A stretch of 64,000 nt of DNA from Oscillospiraceae bacterium (GTDB lineage: Bacteria > Bacillota > Clostridia > Oscillospirales > Acutalibacteraceae), in assembly GCA_015065865.1 (NCBI GenBank), contig SVPM01000001.1, positions 38,043-102,042 on the forward strand, in the 5' to 3' direction. The notes under the pieces are model-generated. The model was not told the origin of the DNA and ran no database searches. It worked only from the letters and a program-made list of their open reading frames with translations. Below, one piece after another: positions 29,853 through 39,640 of the stretch (its first letter is position 1; the number at the start of each line of letters is the position of its first letter). The position numbers were made by a program, and so were the translations under genes.

Positions 29853-30626
29853 CTACCTTTCCAGTTTCACTCGGATATATCGTTCATATAAGGCCGCCAT
29901 GCGCGCACACGCGTCGGCTGTGGGCGGCGTACAGTCTTTGTAAGGGTATGTGAGCCCCATTGCTTCGTATTTGGCACTGCCCAAACGGTGGAACGGCAAC
30001 AGATCCGCCGAGGGGATATGCAGGGAATTCAGCAATCGGCCGATCGCCGCGATCGATCCCTCGTCCGTGTTGAAATCGGGGATCAAGGGGATGCGTACCG
30101 TGAAGGGGATACCGTCGCGTTGCAGGGCGGTAAGGTTGCTCACCACAAGGTCGAGATCGCCGCCGATGGCGCGGTATTTCGCGCTGTCGGCGGTTTTTAC
30201 GTCGAACAGGTATCCGTCTATCACGGGATTCAGCGTTTCAAACGCGTGATACGGCACACAGCCGGCGGTGTCCGCCAACACCGAAACGCCGTGCGCTTTC
30301 AGCAGAGCGGAAAGTCGGGCCGCGCCGTCGGCTTGTAACATAACTTCGCCGCCCGAAAGGGTGATACCGCCGCCGCTTGTGTCGAAAAACTCTTTGTCTT
30401 CCAACAATTCAGGCAATATCTCCTCGGGGGTGACACGCATACCGCGCGTTTCGGTCTTTCCGCCGCGATAATGCAGTACGGTGGTGTCCGAAGCCAGATT
30501 TTCGGGGTTGTGACACCACGGGCAGACGAGATCGCAACCTTTAAAAAACACGGTGGTACGGATGCCGTCGCCGTCGCCGACCGAAAAATGCTGGATGTTC
30601 GATATGTTGATCAACATAGTCGTCAC
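29853..30626 (-). CDS. Glycyl-radical enzyme activating protein (radical SAM)
   Basis: GDGDGIRTTVFFKGCDLVCPWCHNPE, SGGEVMLQ. Confidence 0.9.
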   Translation of the reverse strand: MTTMLINISNIQHFSVGDGDGIRTTVFFKGCDLVCPWCHNPENLASDTTVLHYRGGKTETRGMRVTPEEILPELLEDKEFFDTSGGGITLSGGEVMLQADGAARLSALLKAHGVSVLADTAGCVPYHAFETLNPVIDGYLFDVKTADSAKYRAIGGDLDLVVSNLTALQRDGIPFTVRIPLIPDFNTDEGSIAAIGRLLNSLHIPSADLLPFHRLGSAKYEAMGLTYPYKDCTPPTADACARMAALYERYIRVKLER

Positions 30627-32728
30627 CCCTGTTGCGTGCGGTTGAGAATATCCAACTGCACCGCGCGGTCAAGCGTGACGTAGAACGCCGAGAAGCCGGA
30701 AACGCGCACCACCAAACTGCCGTAATTTTCGGGGTGTTCCATCGCATCCAGCAACACTTCGCGCGAGGTGGAGTTGATCTGTATCTCTTGTCCGCCGCGC
30801 TTAAAGTAGGTGCGAATGAGCGCCAACAGTTTGCGGCGGTTTTCGGGGGTAAACATCGAGGGGGAATATTTCTGGTTCAGCACACTGCCGCACGCCACGT
30901 CGGTGTAGTCGGGTTTAGACACGCTGAGCAGAGCGGCGGTCGCGCCGCGCACGTCACGCCCGTAGGAGGGGGAGGCGGCGTCCGACAGCGGCTCACCGCG
31001 CTTTCGTCCGTCGGGGGTGGCGTTGATAATACTGCCGGCCGAAATGTTGCTTACGTTGGCGGAAACGTCAATGTAAATGCCGCCGCCGTCCCGCGTTTTA
31101 TATTGTTTAAAGCAGGAGGCCAGATATTTTACGAACCACACGGCGTATTTATCCACGAAATCATCGTTGTTGCCGTATTTCGGGGCGGCAAGCAGCGTTT
31201 CGCGCAGATCTTCATAACCTTCAAAGTTGTTGTTTAATGCCGCTTTTAACTCGGTCAGCGTGGTGGCTTTGTCTATGAACACTACCTTTTCGATCGCGGC
31301 AAGTGAGTCGGCCGTGGTGCCGATGCCCATAATAGCCACACCGTGCACCGAGGGGTAAATGCTGCCGCCGTTGTTGATGTCCAGACCGCGTCCGATGCAA
31401 TCGTAACAGAAGCAGGAGAGGAAGGGCTCGGGGAATTGCTCTTGACAAATGGCGTTGTTGCGGTTTTTGAACCACGCATAGTATTCCGCTGCGCCGTGTG
31501 CCAATTGTGCTTCAAAACGGGACATAAACTCCGCCATGGTGTGGATATCCTCCACGTTGCCCGTATCGATACCGATGGAGGCGTTGGTATCGCTTCGCCC
31601 GTTGTTGAAGAGATAATCCAGATATCGCGGTGTGTCAAAACGTCCATCCGTCCACGGCGGTTGCATACCGGTAATGAAGTTTTCCATACATCCGACCATT
31701 GAAAAGTTGTGAACGTCCTCGTCACGGTAGCCGTATGCCTTCAAGGCGGGGAGCATCACGGCGTCGTTCATCAAAGCGGGGTAGCCCAGCCCCGTGCCGA
31801 TCACCTGCAAACACAGATCCATAAAATCGTCGGGTGTGTTTTCGGTAGTACGCAGTGAGAGGTTGGGACCGGGGACGTTACAGTTGCCCACCGCTCGCAC
31901 AATACAATAGGTGAGCGGGTTCACCGCACACGAACCGTCAAGATTGGTGCCGCCGATGCAGATGTTCACGACATCGTTTTTCAAGCGGATAAACACGTTT
32001 TCCAACAATTCGATCACGCGCTCATCCGTAATGCGTCCGTTCTCAATATCCGCTCTATAAAAAGGATATAAATATTGATCCAACCGTCCGAACGCCATGG
32101 CGTAGCGGTCTTCCATCAAAAAGGCGGTGTGACAAAACCATAAAAGCTGCAGTGCTTCGGCAAAGGTCTGCGGTGCACCGCAGAGAAGGGCTTCGCAGTT
32201 TGCAATGATAAAGTCCACTCGTTCACGGTCGTATGCGCTGTCGTCGCGGCAAGCTTTTGCCGCTTCGCCGTAGTTTTCGATCATACGGTAAAAACCTTCG
32301 AGTGTGTGCTTCATCCCCTGCAAGGTTTCGCATTTTTGCGTGTTGTCACGCCATTGTACGAGCGAAGCCTCCGCTTCGGCGATCAATGCAGGCAGACCGA
32401 TACTCAAAATATGGTCGTAGTTCGGGGCATAGTGATCTTTGTTGGCGAAAAAATCTCGCTCGCCGAACTGTTGAATGGTCGCTTTGGCGTATGCCAGCGT
32501 CATTTCATCCGCATCGGTATATAATGCATGACGGTTGCCTGTGATCCACTCGGCAGGGAGGATGTGCGGACGGGTTTCGGTAAACAGGGCGTAGATGCCG
32601 TTTGCACGCAAAGGGGAGGGTGCGGCGGCAAGGTCCTGCTTAAATCCTAAAAAACGGTAGTAATAAGGGGCGTATACCCCGTCACCGTCGGCAAAATACT
32701 GGCGATCCAGTTCTTGAAACAATTTCAT
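30623..32728 (-). CDS. Glycyl radical enzyme of the pyruvate formate-lyase superfamily
   Basis: C-terminal glycyl loop VRVSGFSAFYVTLD, active-site context FSMVGCMENF; adjacent activase. Confidence 0.9.
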   Translation of the reverse strand: MKLFQELDRQYFADGDGVYAPYYYRFLGFKQDLAAAPSPLRANGIYALFTETRPHILPAEWITGNRHALYTDADEMTLAYAKATIQQFGERDFFANKDHYAPNYDHILSIGLPALIAEAEASLVQWRDNTQKCETLQGMKHTLEGFYRMIENYGEAAKACRDDSAYDRERVDFIIANCEALLCGAPQTFAEALQLLWFCHTAFLMEDRYAMAFGRLDQYLYPFYRADIENGRITDERVIELLENVFIRLKNDVVNICIGGTNLDGSCAVNPLTYCIVRAVGNCNVPGPNLSLRTTENTPDDFMDLCLQVIGTGLGYPALMNDAVMLPALKAYGYRDEDVHNFSMVGCMENFITGMQPPWTDGRFDTPRYLDYLFNNGRSDTNASIGIDTGNVEDIHTMAEFMSRFEAQLAHGAAEYYAWFKNRNNAICQEQFPEPFLSCFCYDCIGRGLDINNGGSIYPSVHGVAIMGIGTTADSLAAIEKVVFIDKATTLTELKAALNNNFEGYEDLRETLLAAPKYGNNDDFVDKYAVWFVKYLASCFKQYKTRDGGGIYIDVSANVSNISAGSIINATPDGRKRGEPLSDAASPSYGRDVRGATAALLSVSKPDYTDVACGSVLNQKYSPSMFTPENRRKLLALIRTYFKRGGQEIQINSTSREVLLDAMEHPENYGSLVVRVSGFSAFYVTLDRAVQLDILNRTQQG

Positions 32729-32743
32729 ATCTCGCGCCCCCTT

Positions 32744-33352
32744 TCAGTTTTCTTCGGTCTTGTAACGCAGTTTTGACCACAGCCATATGATGATCTGACC
32801 GGGCACACCCAATGCGAAGATGCTCCACACGGTAAACCCCGCGAAGAACAGGGTGATGAACAGCGACCCCAACACCGACCACATCAAAAGTGAAACGATC
32901 AAAAAGTTGCGGCGCAAATTGAACCACAAAGAATTGAAGATGAGCCACACCACCAAGGTGGCGGGAATAGCGTAAAGAAACGGCAACCACGGACCCCATG
33001 CGGTCTTAGCCAAAATGTCCAAAATAATAAACAGTAAGATGGCAAGCAACCACACCAGCACCACACACATGCCGGTGATAAAACCGTGGTTTTTGCGACG
33101 GCGACGGCTGGCACGCTTGGCGCGTATGAATTGACTGTCGGTTTCGGGACGAAGCAGTTGGTCCAGCGAAACCTCAAACAGGTCGGCGATCGCGATCAGC
33201 ACGGTAATATCGGGTAACGATTCGCCGCGTTCCCATTTGGAAACGGCTTTGTCGGAATAGTTTAACTTTTCTGCAAGTTCCAATTGTGTCATTTCGCGCG
33301 CTCCGCGCAGTGCCGCGATGTTTTTGGCAACGATAGCTTTGATATCTTGCAC
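32744..33352 (-). CDS. XRE-family HTH regulator with C-terminal TM region
   Basis: REMTQLELAEKLNYSDKAVSKWERGESLPDITVLIAIADLFEVSLDQLL; GTG start inferred. Confidence 0.85.
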   Translation of the reverse strand: MQDIKAIVAKNIAALRGAREMTQLELAEKLNYSDKAVSKWERGESLPDITVLIAIADLFEVSLDQLLRPETDSQFIRAKRASRRRRKNHGFITGMCVVLVWLLAILLFIILDILAKTAWGPWLPFLYAIPATLVVWLIFNSLWFNLRRNFLIVSLLMWSVLGSLFITLFFAGFTVWSIFALGVPGQIIIWLWSKLRYKTEEN

Positions 33353-33606
33353 ATAACCCCATCCTTTCCGATAATCTACACCCATATTACCATACTCTCC
33401 TTCAAAAAGCAATGAAAATAATGTAAATTTCACGGTTTCTTTCGCGGGTCTACAGCCGATTCTACTGTGGGTAGAGTCGGTTTTTGGCACATCTACCGCC
33501 TGATTTGCAGCGGTATAGGCGGCAGAAGGCGCAGTAGGTTGCGTAGGATGGGCGGAATCGAGTATACTATGGGCATAGTTTGTAACGATAACGGAGGAAA
33601 AGAACA

Positions 33607-34470
33607 ATGACCCCTTACATTATTTACACTGACTCTGCTTGCGATATTCCGCCCGCCCTGCTTGAAGAATGGGGCGTGAAGCGGTGCGATCTGTCTTTTC
33701 AGTTCGATGGCGATGAAAAGGTATATACCAATTTTGAGTTGACCCCGCAGGAGTTTTACCAGCGTATGCGGGAGGGCGGCGTTGCCAAAACGTCGGCGGT
33801 CAACAGCGAAACCTTCCGCCTGTTGTTTGAGGAGGAGTTGAAGAACGGTAACGATGTGTTATACATCGGTTTTTCGTCGGGACTCAGCACCACTTATAAT
33901 TGTGCGCGTATGGCGGCGGCAGAACTTGAAGAGGAATATGCGGGGCGACGGGTGTGCGCTGTCGATACCCTTTCGGCATCGGCCGGTTTCGGTATGTTGC
34001 TGTACCGTGCGGTGCGCGAAAAGGAGAAGGGCGCGACCTTGGAGGAAGTGGCCCGTTTTGTGGAAGAACAGCGCGTACATCAGTGTCATTGGTTCACGGT
34101 GGATGATCTGGTGTATCTCAAGCGCGGCGGACGCATCAGCTCGGCGGTGGCGTTGCTTGGCGGTGTGCTGGGTATCAAACCCGTGCTGCATATGGACGAT
34201 GAAGGTCATTTGATCAGCCGTTTTAAAGTGCGCGGACGCAAAGCGGCACTCAAGGCGTTGGCGGATAAGTACGGCGAACTGGCACAAGACCGTGAAGGTC
34301 CCGTGTTTATTTCGCACGGCGATTGCGAAGAAGATGCCGCGCTGTTGGCGGATATGCTCAAGGAAACTTACGGCGTTTCGGTGGAACTGACGGTGAACGT
34401 CGGTCCGGTCATCGGCGCCCATTCGGGTCCCGGTACCATGGCGCTGTTCTTTATCGGAAAGGAGCGATAA
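33607..34470 (+). CDS. DegV family protein
   Basis: IIYTDSACDIPPALLEEWGV...KTSAVNSETF, GFSSGLSTTYN. Confidence 0.93.
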   Translation: MTPYIIYTDSACDIPPALLEEWGVKRCDLSFQFDGDEKVYTNFELTPQEFYQRMREGGVAKTSAVNSETFRLLFEEELKNGNDVLYIGFSSGLSTTYNCARMAAAELEEEYAGRRVCAVDTLSASAGFGMLLYRAVREKEKGATLEEVARFVEEQRVHQCHWFTVDDLVYLKRGGRISSAVALLGGVLGIKPVLHMDDEGHLISRFKVRGRKAALKALADKYGELAQDREGPVFISHGDCEEDAALLADMLKETYGVSVELTVNVGPVIGAHSGPGTMALFFIGKER

Positions 34471-34474
34471 GATC

Positions 34475-35146
34475 TTGACAAGGACGAAATTGGCGGACCG
34501 AACGCTTCCTTTCTATACTCGCGGTGAAGAAGTGTTTAATATGGTGTCGCACATCGTCGGCGGCGGCATCGGCGTAGCGGCGTTGGTGTTGTGCGTTCTT
34601 AAAGCGGCGTTGTTTTCGGATGCGTGGGCGGTGGTCGGCAGTGCGATATACGGCGCTTCCTTGATCTCTCTGTACACCATGTCCAGCGTGTATCACGGGC
34701 TTCGTCATCCGACAGCCAAAAAGGTGTTGCAGGTGCTGGACCATTGCACCATCTACTTCTTGATCGCCGGCACGTATACCCCCATCCTGCTTTCTGCCAT
34801 TCGTCCCGTTTCGGCGGGGTGGGCGTGGACCATCTTCGGGTTAGTGTGGGGATTGGCGGCGATTGCCACCGTGTTTACCGCTATTGACCTTAAAAAGTAC
34901 GCAGTGTTTTCCATGGTGTGTTACATCGGTATGGGGTGGTGCATCGTGATCGCCGCACGGGTGACGATCGCGGCGTTATCGGCTTCGGCACTGTGGCTGT
35001 TGTTGCTTGGCGGTGTGGCTTACACTGTCGGTGCCGTTTTATACGGACTCGGTAAGAAATATCGGTATATGCACGGTGTGTTCCATTTGTTTGTGTTAGT
35101 GGGCAGCGTGTTACAACTGCTATGTATTTTGGTCTACGTAATATAA
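34475..35146 (+). CDS. Hemolysin III family membrane protein
   Basis: GEEVFNMVSHIVGGGIGVAALVL, SSVYHGL, LDHCTIYFLIAGTYTPI. Confidence 0.93.
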   Translation: MTRTKLADRTLPFYTRGEEVFNMVSHIVGGGIGVAALVLCVLKAALFSDAWAVVGSAIYGASLISLYTMSSVYHGLRHPTAKKVLQVLDHCTIYFLIAGTYTPILLSAIRPVSAGWAWTIFGLVWGLAAIATVFTAIDLKKYAVFSMVCYIGMGWCIVIAARVTIAALSASALWLLLLGGVAYTVGAVLYGLGKKYRYMHGVFHLFVLVGSVLQLLCILVYVI

Positions 35147-35151
35147 CGAAA

Positions 35152-35190
35152 ACACAACAGGCGCTGTTCCTCCACGGAACAGCGCCTGTT
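35152..35190. terminator. Strong hairpin; U tract only on the minus strand
   Basis: ACAACAGGCGCTGTTCC-tccac-GGAACAGCGCCTGTTGT; minus strand continues GTTTTCG. Confidence 0.7.
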
Positions 35191-35198
35191 GTGCCGCG

Positions 35199-35400
35199 GT
35201 CGGTCGTTTGACCGACAGTGACAGACAGCGGCAGGACAAACACGGTTGCGTGTATCGGCAAACAGGCTTTCGGCACTTTACGTACAACAAGGCAGACGAT
35301 CCGCAAGGAACACCGCCCGATGTATTTAAAGTGCGGTGTCCGTCTGTTTGCGGACTGCCGCTGACGAGGGTAGTATATGTCGGCGAGCAGAATATATACC
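35199..35400. ncRNA. Candidate structured non-coding RNA with pseudoknot potential; strand unresolved
   Basis: Stems 35226-35234/35355-35363, 35258-35265/35344-35351 and 35307-35316/35333-35341; loop 35327-35332 complements 35275-35280. Confidence 0.5.
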
Positions 35401-35525
35401 GTGTTGTTACCGGAAAAAACAGGAGAGATGGAATGAAGTTTTTAAAGATTTTGTCGAAAATGCACAACTAATCGCTCGGATGTTAGGCGTTTTTTCAAAA
35501 ATGTTAAATTTTCGAAAAATTTCGG

Positions 35526-35554
35526 TTGACAAACTATTAGAAATACGGTAAACT
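35526..35554 (+). promoter_or_regulatory. Promoter upstream of sigma factor gene
   Basis: TTGACA - 17 - TAAACT. Confidence 0.6.
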
Positions 35555-35609
35555 ACATATAATCGCCGTGGCGACCTTGATTTGTCACGCGTAAAAGGAA
35601 GGGGCTTCT

Positions 35610-36182
35610 ATGGTTTTGCCGCTGTCAGAAGATATCTCACTTTCGCAGGAACGCGAGTTGGCGTTGCTGGCAGGGGCGGGGGATGACCAAGCCTTTACCA
35701 TGTTGGTGGCACTGTGTGAGCCGATGTTGCGTGCACAGGTCGCTCGTTTCCGTTTTCCCGCGGCCGAGGCGGAGGATATGGCGCAAGAAGGGTTGCTCGG
35801 GTTGCTGTCTGCAGTCCGTTCGTTTGATCCTTCGCGGGGCGCGTCCTTTCGCACCTACGCATCCGCGTGTGTACGCAACCGTTTGCTGACTTTGTTGCGG
35901 CGGCGTGCAATGCATACGATGGAAGTGCCGATGGGGGATGTGTTGGCGGAAAACGCGGCGGCACCGTCGGCAGATCCTGCCGCGCAAATGGTGGAAAGAG
36001 AAGCCGCAGCACAAACGCTGTCCCGTATTCGGGATGCGTTGTCCGATCGGGAATACGCCGTGTTGTTGCGGTATCTCGACGGCTGTTCCTACACGGCGAT
36101 TGCCGCACAGTTGCAAATATCCGCCAAGGCGGTGGATAATGCACTGCAACGGGCGCGCGCGAAACTGCGCCACCTGTTTTGA
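35610..36182 (+). CDS. RNA polymerase sigma-70 family factor (SigH-like)
   Basis: EAEDMAQEGLLGLLSAVRSFDPSRGASFRTYASACVRNRL; region 4 LSDREYAVLLRYLDGCSYTAIAAQLQISAKAVDNALQRARAKL. Confidence 0.88.
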   Translation: MVLPLSEDISLSQERELALLAGAGDDQAFTMLVALCEPMLRAQVARFRFPAAEAEDMAQEGLLGLLSAVRSFDPSRGASFRTYASACVRNRLLTLLRRRAMHTMEVPMGDVLAENAAAPSADPAAQMVEREAAAQTLSRIRDALSDREYAVLLRYLDGCSYTAIAAQLQISAKAVDNALQRARAKLRHLF

Positions 36183-36308
36183 TGTCGGATGAAACAGCAC
36201 AGCTGTTCGTCATATAAAAATGCCCGCGTACCTCAAACCGAACAATTGGTTTACCAACGTATCAGCTTGAATGACAGGGCAAAAAAATTTAAAGCGAGGT
36301 AGAATCCC

Positions 36309-36587
36309 ATGTACGAAGACAAGACACTGGTGTGCAAAGACTGCGGTGCAGAATTTGTTTTCACCGCCGGCGAGCAAGAGTTTTACGCAGAGAAGGGCTT
36401 CGTGAATGAGCCCCAGCGCTGCAAAGCCTGCCGCGATGCACGCAAGAACGCTTCCAAGCCGGAACGCGAGATGTTCACGGCGATCTGTGCCAACTGCGGC
36501 AAGGAAGCTCGTGTCCCCTTTAAGCCCCGCGAGGATCGCCCTGTGTACTGCAGCGAGTGCTTCGCCAACATGAAGGCTGAAGGCTGA
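36309..36587 (+). CDS. Zinc-ribbon protein with two CxxC pairs
   Basis: VCKDCGAEFVF...RCKACRDARK...ICANCGKEARVPFKPREDRPVYCSECF. Confidence 0.88.
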   Translation: MYEDKTLVCKDCGAEFVFTAGEQEFYAEKGFVNEPQRCKACRDARKNASKPEREMFTAICANCGKEARVPFKPREDRPVYCSECFANMKAEG

Positions 36588-36604
36588 TTGCCCAACTTTT
36601 GTGA

Positions 36605-36634
36605 GAAAAAGCCGTCCGAAAGGGCGGCTTTTTT
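36605..36634 (+). terminator. Rho-independent terminator
   Basis: AAAAAGCCGTCC-gaa-AGGGCGGCTTTTTT. Confidence 0.8.
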
Positions 36635-36707
36635 GCGTGGTTTTTTCATATTGTTAATACTTTTTCCGCCTATTTGCGGTATACTGTTGTTGAAAGGGGG
36701 CGTTTTT

Positions 36708-38456
36708 ATGCGTATTTCGGCACTGAACCGTATACTTACGCTGATCATGCGGTTGTTGGATCGCAAGCAGAGTACCGTGCCGTTGGTGGCACCGTCCTGC
36801 TGCAAACCGCTCGAAAGCGATGCCAAAGGTGTGCCGCTGCCCTGCGCGTCCCCCGAAACGCAAGGGGTGTCCTCCCGCGTGCTGGCGGAATTCTTCGAGC
36901 AATTGCGTGCAGACGACACCTTGAATATGCACAGCGTATCGGTATTGCGTAACGGCCACGTGTTGGCATCGGCGTCGTTTGGAGACTGGGACTCCACGGT
37001 GTGGCGTGCAACCTTTTCTGCGTCTAAAAGTGTGATCGCCTTGGCAATCGGTTGTCTGTGGGATGACGGATTGTTACGGCTTGAAGATCGTGTGCTGGAT
37101 TACTTTCCCGAAGAAAACAGTATGCTGACGCGTGTAAAGTGGCGCGACCTTACGGTGGAAGATCTGTTGACCATGCGTAGCGGCAGTTCGTTCAATGAAC
37201 TCGGTGCGGTCGGGGAGGCGGATTGGATAAAACGGTTTTGGGCTTCTTCATCGACGGGCAAAGAGTTTCGCTATAACAGTTTAAACACGTATATGTTGGC
37301 GGTGTTGGTTCGCCGCATCACGGGGGATAGCGTGTGTGATTTTCTGCGTAAACGCCTGTTTGACCCGCTCGGTATCGGCGAAGTGTATTGGGAAACCTGC
37401 CCGCGCGGAATCGAAAAAGGCGGTTGGGGGCTGTATATGTCGCCTTGCGATATCGCCAAATTGGGACAGCTTGTTTTACAACGCGGTGTGTGGCAGGGGG
37501 AACGGCTTTTGTCGGAAGAGTGGATCACCCGTGCCGTTTCACGTCGGATGGAAGCGCCTGCCGAATACGGGGATTACGACTACGGATATCACATCTGGAC
37601 CGCACGGGACGGCAGTCGCTTTCTGTTTAACGGTATGCTTGGGCAAAACGTGATGGGATTTTGGAAAAGCGGTATACTGCTGGTTACTCACGCAGGGAAC
37701 AACGAAATGTTTCAGCAGAGTCACCTTTTTGAGATCGCTCATCGCACGTTTGGGGGTGAGTTTTCGGAAAACTTGCCCGCTGACCGTGTCGGTGAACAGG
37801 AACTGCAGCGGGTGCTGACTTCCTTGCACACACGGTATCCCGAGCCGCCTCGTGGGACGATGATACAGCGCCTGTTTGGTGTAAAGCTAAATTCCTTGCC
37901 TGAAATCTGTTATTCCGTGGACGGTGCCGTGTATGCGGCAAACGTCGAGGAAGCAGCTTCTGTAGGGTTGTTGCCGGTTTCCTTGCAAGCGGTGACCAAT
38001 CGCTATACGACGGGGATCAGCGGGATCCGTTTGGCGGTGGAGGAAAACACGGCAGTGTTGTATTACCGTGAGGGTAAACGGGAACACCGTTTGCCGATCG
38101 GACTGTACGCCCCTGCGCGCACGGTCTTGAATTTTGGCGGAGATCGGTATTTGGTTTCGGTGAAAGGACGGATATCGAGTGACGAGGAGGAACGGCCAGT
38201 GTGGTTACTCACGGTATACTTCTTGGAAACGCCGTATACCCGTCACATCAAACTGACCTTCACGGGAGATGGCGTGATACTCGAACAAAGCGAAACACCG
38301 GGGGAGGATTTTGTAAAATCGTTGACGGATACCGCGAAAGCGGAATTGGCCAAACAACCGGTGGTCGGCGGCGCGGTGCAGAAATTGGATCTGGATTATG
38401 TGCACTATAAGATCGAGCGGCTGTTTTCGCCGCGTGTGAAATTACAAAAGGAGTAA
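36708..38456 (+). CDS. Serine hydrolase (class C beta-lactamase-like), paralogue of 24744-26216
   Basis: SASKSVIALAIGCLWDDG; start MRISALNR with RBS gaaaggggg. Confidence 0.85.
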   Translation: MRISALNRILTLIMRLLDRKQSTVPLVAPSCCKPLESDAKGVPLPCASPETQGVSSRVLAEFFEQLRADDTLNMHSVSVLRNGHVLASASFGDWDSTVWRATFSASKSVIALAIGCLWDDGLLRLEDRVLDYFPEENSMLTRVKWRDLTVEDLLTMRSGSSFNELGAVGEADWIKRFWASSSTGKEFRYNSLNTYMLAVLVRRITGDSVCDFLRKRLFDPLGIGEVYWETCPRGIEKGGWGLYMSPCDIAKLGQLVLQRGVWQGERLLSEEWITRAVSRRMEAPAEYGDYDYGYHIWTARDGSRFLFNGMLGQNVMGFWKSGILLVTHAGNNEMFQQSHLFEIAHRTFGGEFSENLPADRVGEQELQRVLTSLHTRYPEPPRGTMIQRLFGVKLNSLPEICYSVDGAVYAANVEEAASVGLLPVSLQAVTNRYTTGISGIRLAVEENTAVLYYREGKREHRLPIGLYAPARTVLNFGGDRYLVSVKGRISSDEEERPVWLLTVYFLETPYTRHIKLTFTGDGVILEQSETPGEDFVKSLTDTAKAELAKQPVVGGAVQKLDLDYVHYKIERLFSPRVKLQKE

Positions 38457-38479
38457 AGTGTCATTGCTTTACTCCTTTT
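38447..38479 (+). terminator. Rho-independent terminator
   Basis: AAAAGGAGTAAAG...CTTTACTCCTTTTT. Confidence 0.75.
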
Positions 38480-38603
38480 TGCTTACGCGATGCCCTTTGT
38501 TTTTGAAAAAAGTCGGGATTTTCTCCCGTAAAACACTTGCACCGCGCGGAAAGGTGTGCTAAAATAAAGGAAAGTTGCATTCTTGGAAAGAAGGAAATTA
38601 CGT

Positions 38604-39629
38604 ATGGAAAAGAAAAATATTGATTGGGGTAATCTCGGGTTCGGCTATATACCCACCGATTACCGTTACGTGTCCAATTTTAAGGACGGCGCATGGGATG
38701 CGGGGGAACTGACTACCGATTCCAACGTGGTCATCAACGAGTGCGCGTGTGTGTTGCAGTATGCTCAAACTTGTTTTGAGGGTTTGAAGGCATACACCAC
38801 CGAGGACGGCCGCATCGTGACTTTCCGCCCTGACTTGAATGCGGAGCGTATGGAACAGTCGGCCATCCGTCTGCGTATGCCGGTGTTCCCGAAAGAGCGT
38901 TTCTTGGAAGCGGTGGATCAGGTGGTCAAAGCCAATGCGGCGTTTGTGCCGCCGTACGGTTCGGGTGCTACCTTGTATCTGCGCCCCTATATGTTCGGTT
39001 CCGATCCCGTTATCGGTGTGAAGCCCGCCGGTGAGTATCAGTTCCGCATTTTGGTCACGCCCGTCGGCCCGTATTTCAAGGGCGGCGTGAAGCCGCTGAC
39101 CTTGCGTATCAGCGATCTCGACCGTGCGGCACCGCGCGGTACCGGTCACATCAAGGGCGGTTTGAACTACGCGATGAGCCTTTATAACATTGTGGATGCA
39201 CACGAGCAGGGCTACGATGAGAACGTCTATCTTGATCCCGGTACTCGCACCTACATTGAGGAAACGGGTGGCGCGAATATCCTTTTCGTGACGAAAGATA
39301 ACAAGGTCGTTACTCCGAAATCCGACAGCATTCTGCCCTCCATCACCCGCCGTTCGCTGATGGTGGTGGCGAAGGATTACCTCGGCTTGGAGGTTGAAGA
39401 ACGCCCCGTGGCACTTTCGGAAGTGGCGGATTTTGCCGAGTGCGGCTTGTGCGGTACCGCGGCGGTCATCTCGCCGGTCGGCAAGATCGTGGACCATGGT
39501 CGTGAGATCGCATTCCCCGCGGGTATGGAGAAGATGGGCCCCGTCACCCGGAAGTTGTACGATACCCTCACCGGTATTCAGATGGGTCGCTTGGAAGCGC
39601 CCGAAGGCTGGATCCGCGAAATTAAATAA
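38604..39629 (+). CDS. ilvE: Branched-chain amino acid aminotransferase
   Basis: VLQYAQTCFEGLKAYTTEDGRIVTFRPDLNAERM, KGGLNYAMSLYN, EETGGANILFV. Confidence 0.93.
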   Translation: MEKKNIDWGNLGFGYIPTDYRYVSNFKDGAWDAGELTTDSNVVINECACVLQYAQTCFEGLKAYTTEDGRIVTFRPDLNAERMEQSAIRLRMPVFPKERFLEAVDQVVKANAAFVPPYGSGATLYLRPYMFGSDPVIGVKPAGEYQFRILVTPVGPYFKGGVKPLTLRISDLDRAAPRGTGHIKGGLNYAMSLYNIVDAHEQGYDENVYLDPGTRTYIEETGGANILFVTKDNKVVTPKSDSILPSITRRSLMVVAKDYLGLEVEERPVALSEVADFAECGLCGTAAVISPVGKIVDHGREIAFPAGMEKMGPVTRKLYDTLTGIQMGRLEAPEGWIREIK

Positions 39630-39640
39630 GAAAAACGCAA

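Noticed and set aside
35361-35369. Hammerhead-like core CTGACGAG
   Set aside because: No GAAA strand or three-way junction in the right positions on this strand.
35208-35471. 87-aa plus-strand ORF
   Set aside because: Overlaps the stem-dense element, has no family resemblance and no convincing RBS; a 12-codon ORF at 35433 remains possible but weak.
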